Below, in pieces: positions 6,231 through 8,411 of a stretch of 8,411 nucleotides of DNA (position 1 is its first letter; each line of letters starts with the position of its first letter). The notes beneath the pieces are model-generated. The model was not told the DNA's origin. It saw only the letters and a program-made list of their open reading frames with translations, and did no database searches. A program made the position numbers and the translations under genes. The stretch comes from Bacteroidota bacterium (GTDB lineage Bacteria; Bacteroidota; Ignavibacteria; Ignavibacteriales; Melioribacteraceae): assembly GCA_021814855.1 (NCBI GenBank), contig JAKAHQ010000053.1:1-8411 (forward strand), in the 5' to 3' direction.

Positions 6231-7448
6231 ATGAACACCACTGGGAAGAATCATTTTTTGTTTTCCGTTTTATTTATTTGGCTAATTTTTTATACAAGCG
6301 ACGCCTACTCCGGCGGCAAATTGGATAGTCTCGCAAACCACGCCGTAAATATTTCACTCATGCATCTTATGAACAGTATTAATGAAGTACGCGATACAAC
6401 TCTGTATCCCACATACGGAACCAAACAGCTTAAGTGGCAGCTAAAAAAATCCGATGACTGGACAAGCGGATTTTATCCCGGCTGTTTATGGTACGCTTAT
6501 GAACTGAGCATAGATCATAAATTTGAAAAATGGGCAAGCGAATGGACATCTTCGCTCGAAGGAGAAAAAAATAATCCGGATACACACGATCTCGGATTTA
6601 AATTCATGTGCTCTTTTGGAAACGGTTTGAGATTAGAGAGGAACCGCGCGCCTAAAAATTATAAGAACATACTTTTAACGGCTGCCGCTACTTTAGCTAA
6701 AAGGTACAATCCTAAAGTCGAGTGCTTAAGCTCTAACTGGGATATGAAAAAAATTGATAATTCCTTTCCCGTCATTGTAGATATAATGATGAATCTTGAT
6801 TTACTGTTATGGGCATCGGAAAACGGCGGACCGTTATACTACGCGGATTATGCGCGCAACCATGCCGTACAAACGGCCCGCGATTTTATTCGTCCAGACG
6901 GAAGCACTTACCACGTTGTGCGCTACAATAAAGACACCGGCGAAATCATTAATAAAGGAACGATTCAGGGCGCAGGAGATGAAACCACATGGTCGAGAGG
7001 ACACGCATGGATAACTTACGGAATGGTAATGATGTATCGCTACACAAAGGATAAACCTTTTTTGGATACCGCAATTCGCCTTGCGGATTATTTTATAAAT
7101 CATCTGCCAGCAGATCATGTTTCGCCGTGGGATTTTCAATCGGACATAAATTACAAGGATGTATCCGCCACATGTATTGTAACCTCCGCTTTGTTTGAGA
7201 TGGTAACCTATTTGGAAAAAGATTCGTTGAGACAGCATTTTTTAAATGCCGCCGAATCTATGTTGACTTCGCTCTGCCGAGCGCCGTACCTCAACAACGA
7301 TCTCTCAACTAACTGCATTCTCGATCACTCTGTTCAGTTTTTACCTATCAACAGCAACGTGGATGTGCCCTCGATATTTGCGGATTATTATTTTCTCGAA
7401 TCGCTGGTTCGTTATCGAAAACTTATGAAAGCCGGCATAGTTAATTAA
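6231..7448 (+). CDS. Secreted GH88 unsaturated glucuronyl hydrolase
   Basis: The 405-residue product has a signal peptide (hydrophobic core about 9-20, probable cleavage near residue 27) and then an (alpha/alpha)6-barrel GH88 sequence. WTSGFYPGCLWYAYE is at 77-91. Asp120 in THDLGF and Asp184 in VIVDIMMN match the two conserved aspartates of Bacillus GL1 UGL (Asp88 and catalytic Asp149). TWSRGHAW is at 253-260, where RGQAW is more usual; NYKDVSAT is at 308-315, and VDVPSIFADYYFLE closes the domain at 377-390. GH88 enzymes hydrate the 4,5-unsaturated uronic acid that polysaccharide lyases leave at the non-reducing end of glycosaminoglycan or similar oligosaccharides, releasing it. Export suggests periplasmic action. 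No lyase, sulfatase or SusC/D gene is in the window, so the substrate is open. Confidence 0.92.
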   Translation: MNTTGKNHFLFSVLFIWLIFYTSDAYSGGKLDSLANHAVNISLMHLMNSINEVRDTTLYPTYGTKQLKWQLKKSDDWTSGFYPGCLWYAYELSIDHKFEKWASEWTSSLEGEKNNPDTHDLGFKFMCSFGNGLRLERNRAPKNYKNILLTAAATLAKRYNPKVECLSSNWDMKKIDNSFPVIVDIMMNLDLLLWASENGGPLYYADYARNHAVQTARDFIRPDGSTYHVVRYNKDTGEIINKGTIQGAGDETTWSRGHAWITYGMVMMYRYTKDKPFLDTAIRLADYFINHLPADHVSPWDFQSDINYKDVSATCIVTSALFEMVTYLEKDSLRQHFLNAAESMLTSLCRAPYLNNDLSTNCILDHSVQFLPINSNVDVPSIFADYYFLESLVRYRKLMKAGIVN

Positions 7449-7537
7449 TCGTATTCGGAAATTTTGTACGCTCACTGAAATAAAAAAATACCAACGCTTG
7501 TCAACAATCACTTAATCGACATAGTAAGGATTACGAA

Positions 7538-8272
7538 ATGAATCTTATAAATAAATACAAAATATTTTTAGCGATTTCGGTCGGGATAATTTTTATACTG
7601 ATCTCAATGCCGGCAAATGCCCAGTTAGCAGATGGCTCGATGGTTAAGGGCAGCGATAATTCGGTTTATATTATCGCCAAAGGAAAAGCATGCTGGATAT
7701 CGGATGCAAATGTATTTAACGCATTGGGTTTCGATTGGAAGAATGTTAAAAAAATACGCGACGATGAACTAAAAAAAATTCCGAAAGGATGGCTGATTGT
7801 TAAAGCCGGAGGCAACGCGGTTTACGTGATTGTATTCGGTGTGGCGTGCAAAGTTACTGATATACCAACCCTTACACTTTTAGGATTTGATAAAGATATG
7901 ATCCGGAATATCTCCGATGCGCAGTTGAAAAAAATTCCTCAGCAACTAATGGTTATAAAAGGAAAAGGCGCGCCGATTTATATTGTTAATAACGGCAAAG
8001 CTGTTTGGATTCCTTCGGAAAATATTTTTAACACTCTCGGCTTCGAAATGAAAAGAGTAATGAACGTTAAAGACGATTTAATCGGCAGAATCTCAACCTC
8101 TTCATTGCTGATTAGAGGCAATGACCAAAAAATTTATTTGGTTGATAAATACAAACGATATTGGATAAGCAGCGCCGCTCTTTTCAACAGACTCGGCTAC
8201 GATTGGAATTCGGTAGTAGATTTTAATGATTCTCAGATAAATAAAATTCCCGAAGGGGAGCCGATTAAATAA
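7538..8272 (+). CDS. Secreted protein of four tandem ~52-residue repeats, unknown function
   Basis: The 244-residue product has a signal peptide (hydrophobic 9-24, likely cleavage ANA|QL after Ala28) and then consists almost wholly of four repeats at about 31-84, 85-136, 137-188 and 189-240. Each runs: short strand with VKG/IRG, VYxI strand, GKAxWI turn and strand, a helix with FNxLGFDW, a hydrophobic V, then a helix like DxxLKKIP. The pattern resembles short repeats in bacterial surface proteins that read roughly 'G..VY.....GKR..F.....F...G.....V' (recalled, unnamed), so a beta-rich surface or binding role is inferred. No catalytic motif is seen. AAGGA at 7526-7530 lies 7 nt before the ATG. 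It follows the GH88 gene by 89 nt with no terminator between them, so read-through is possible. Confidence 0.82.
   Translation: MNLINKYKIFLAISVGIIFILISMPANAQLADGSMVKGSDNSVYIIAKGKACWISDANVFNALGFDWKNVKKIRDDELKKIPKGWLIVKAGGNAVYVIVFGVACKVTDIPTLTLLGFDKDMIRNISDAQLKKIPQQLMVIKGKGAPIYIVNNGKAVWIPSENIFNTLGFEMKRVMNVKDDLIGRISTSSLLIRGNDQKIYLVDKYKRYWISSAALFNRLGYDWNSVVDFNDSQINKIPEGEPIK
7628..8257 (+). repeat. Four tandem coding repeats of about 156 bp
   Basis: The units are the protein repeats at residues 31-84, 85-136, 137-188 and 189-240. They are diverged at the DNA level but in phase. Aligned anchors are KACWISD, VACKVTD, KAVWIPS and KRYWISS, then the helix anchors ALGFDW, LLGFDK, TLGFEM and RLGYDW. Unit 2 is the most divergent. 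Confidence 0.75.
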
Positions 8273-8275
8273 AAC

Positions 8276-8314
8276 ATCCGGCGAAAAATATTCTTTGATT
8301 AGCTGGGGCCGGGT
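8276..8314. terminator. Weak candidate hairpin after the repeat-protein gene
   Basis: ATCCGGC (8276-8282) can pair with GCCGGGT (8308-8314), including one T-G wobble, around a 25-nt loop. On the - strand it is followed by TGTTTTATTT; on the + strand only by scattered T. The long loop makes this a weak terminator candidate. Confidence 0.25.
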
Positions 8315-8337
8315 TTAATGTTGATAGTTTTATAAAT

Positions 8338-8411
8338 TTAGTCCGCTTCGACAGATGCGGATTTTATTCCTTCCAAAATCATTTTTAGAGATAAAGCCGA
8401 GTCTCGAAAAA
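8338..8411 (-). CDS. Possible C-terminus of a gene entering from the right edge
   Basis: On the - strand a frame is open from the window edge to a TAA at 8338-8340 and reads RDSALSLKMILEGIKSAS followed by VEAD. This has the look of the last helix of a Gfo/Idh/MocA-type oxidoreductase, whose C-termini often read like '..A L....L.AI.SA...'. Only 23 codons are visible and another - strand frame is also open here, so both existence and family are tentative. If real, it is convergent with the repeat-protein gene. Confidence 0.33.
   Translation of the reverse strand, partial: FRDSALSLKMILEGIKSASVEAD

Noticed and set aside
6018..6254. 78-residue - strand frame in the gap between the CLC and GH88 genes
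   Set aside because: It overlaps the GH88 start and signal peptide, has no recognisable content, and fills what should be a divergent promoter region.
6834..7238. 134-residue - strand frame inside the GH88 gene
   Set aside because: It is antisense to a gene with both catalytic aspartates intact; content is not protein-like.
7449..7537. TTGTCA (7499-7504) plus CATAGT as a promoter for the repeat-protein gene
   Set aside because: The implied start site would fall on the ribosome binding site, leaving no usable leader, and the -10 match is poor.
8342..8365. TCCGC/GCGGA hairpin followed by TTTT as a + strand terminator
   Set aside because: The stem is only 5 bp with a 10-nt loop, lies 70 nt after the gene, and falls within the possible - strand coding end.
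1..8411. tRNA, rRNA, CRISPR array, insertion sequence or att-type repeats
   Set aside because: I found no cloverleaf-like segments, evenly spaced direct repeats, transposase motifs or paired terminal repeats in the window.

Overview
The window looks like chromosomal DNA from a Bacteroidota/Chlorobi-group bacterium, most likely from the Ignavibacteriota side. The basis is moderate AT-richness, Gram-negative envelope signals (a lipobox protein and several Sec signal peptides), a CLC protein with the Bacteroidota-type variant filter motifs, a secreted GH88 glycosidase, and mixed ATG/GTG/TTG starts. The taxonomic call is inference; there is no rRNA or other marker gene. Nothing indicates a mobile element, phage or CRISPR array.

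Left part, + strand (1-2236): the tail of a TPR-containing protein enters from the left edge and ends at a clear intrinsic terminator. Next comes a tight two-gene operon with a 3-nt gap: a small lipoprotein of unrecognised family, then a 417-residue exported coiled-coil protein anchored by one C-terminal membrane segment. A strong hairpin ends it and appears to serve the convergent genes as well.

Middle part, - strand (2234-5957): read in transcription order, a CLC-type anion channel/transporter with two CBS domains (GTG start), a 213-nt intergenic stretch with a candidate promoter and inverted repeats, a secreted MEMO-family protein, and 28 nt later a class I SAM-dependent methyltransferase with a TTG start. 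The last two probably form an operon.

Right part, + strand (6231-8272): a secreted GH88 unsaturated glucuronyl hydrolase is transcribed divergently from the CLC gene. It is followed by a secreted protein built of four tandem repeats of about 52 residues. At the right edge a short open frame on the - strand may be the C-terminus of another gene.

Most of the products are predicted to be exported or in the membrane. The window does not assemble into one obvious known pathway. The least explained parts are the lipoprotein/coiled-coil pair, the exported MEMO protein with an altered HAGY motif paired with a methyltransferase, and the four-repeat protein.
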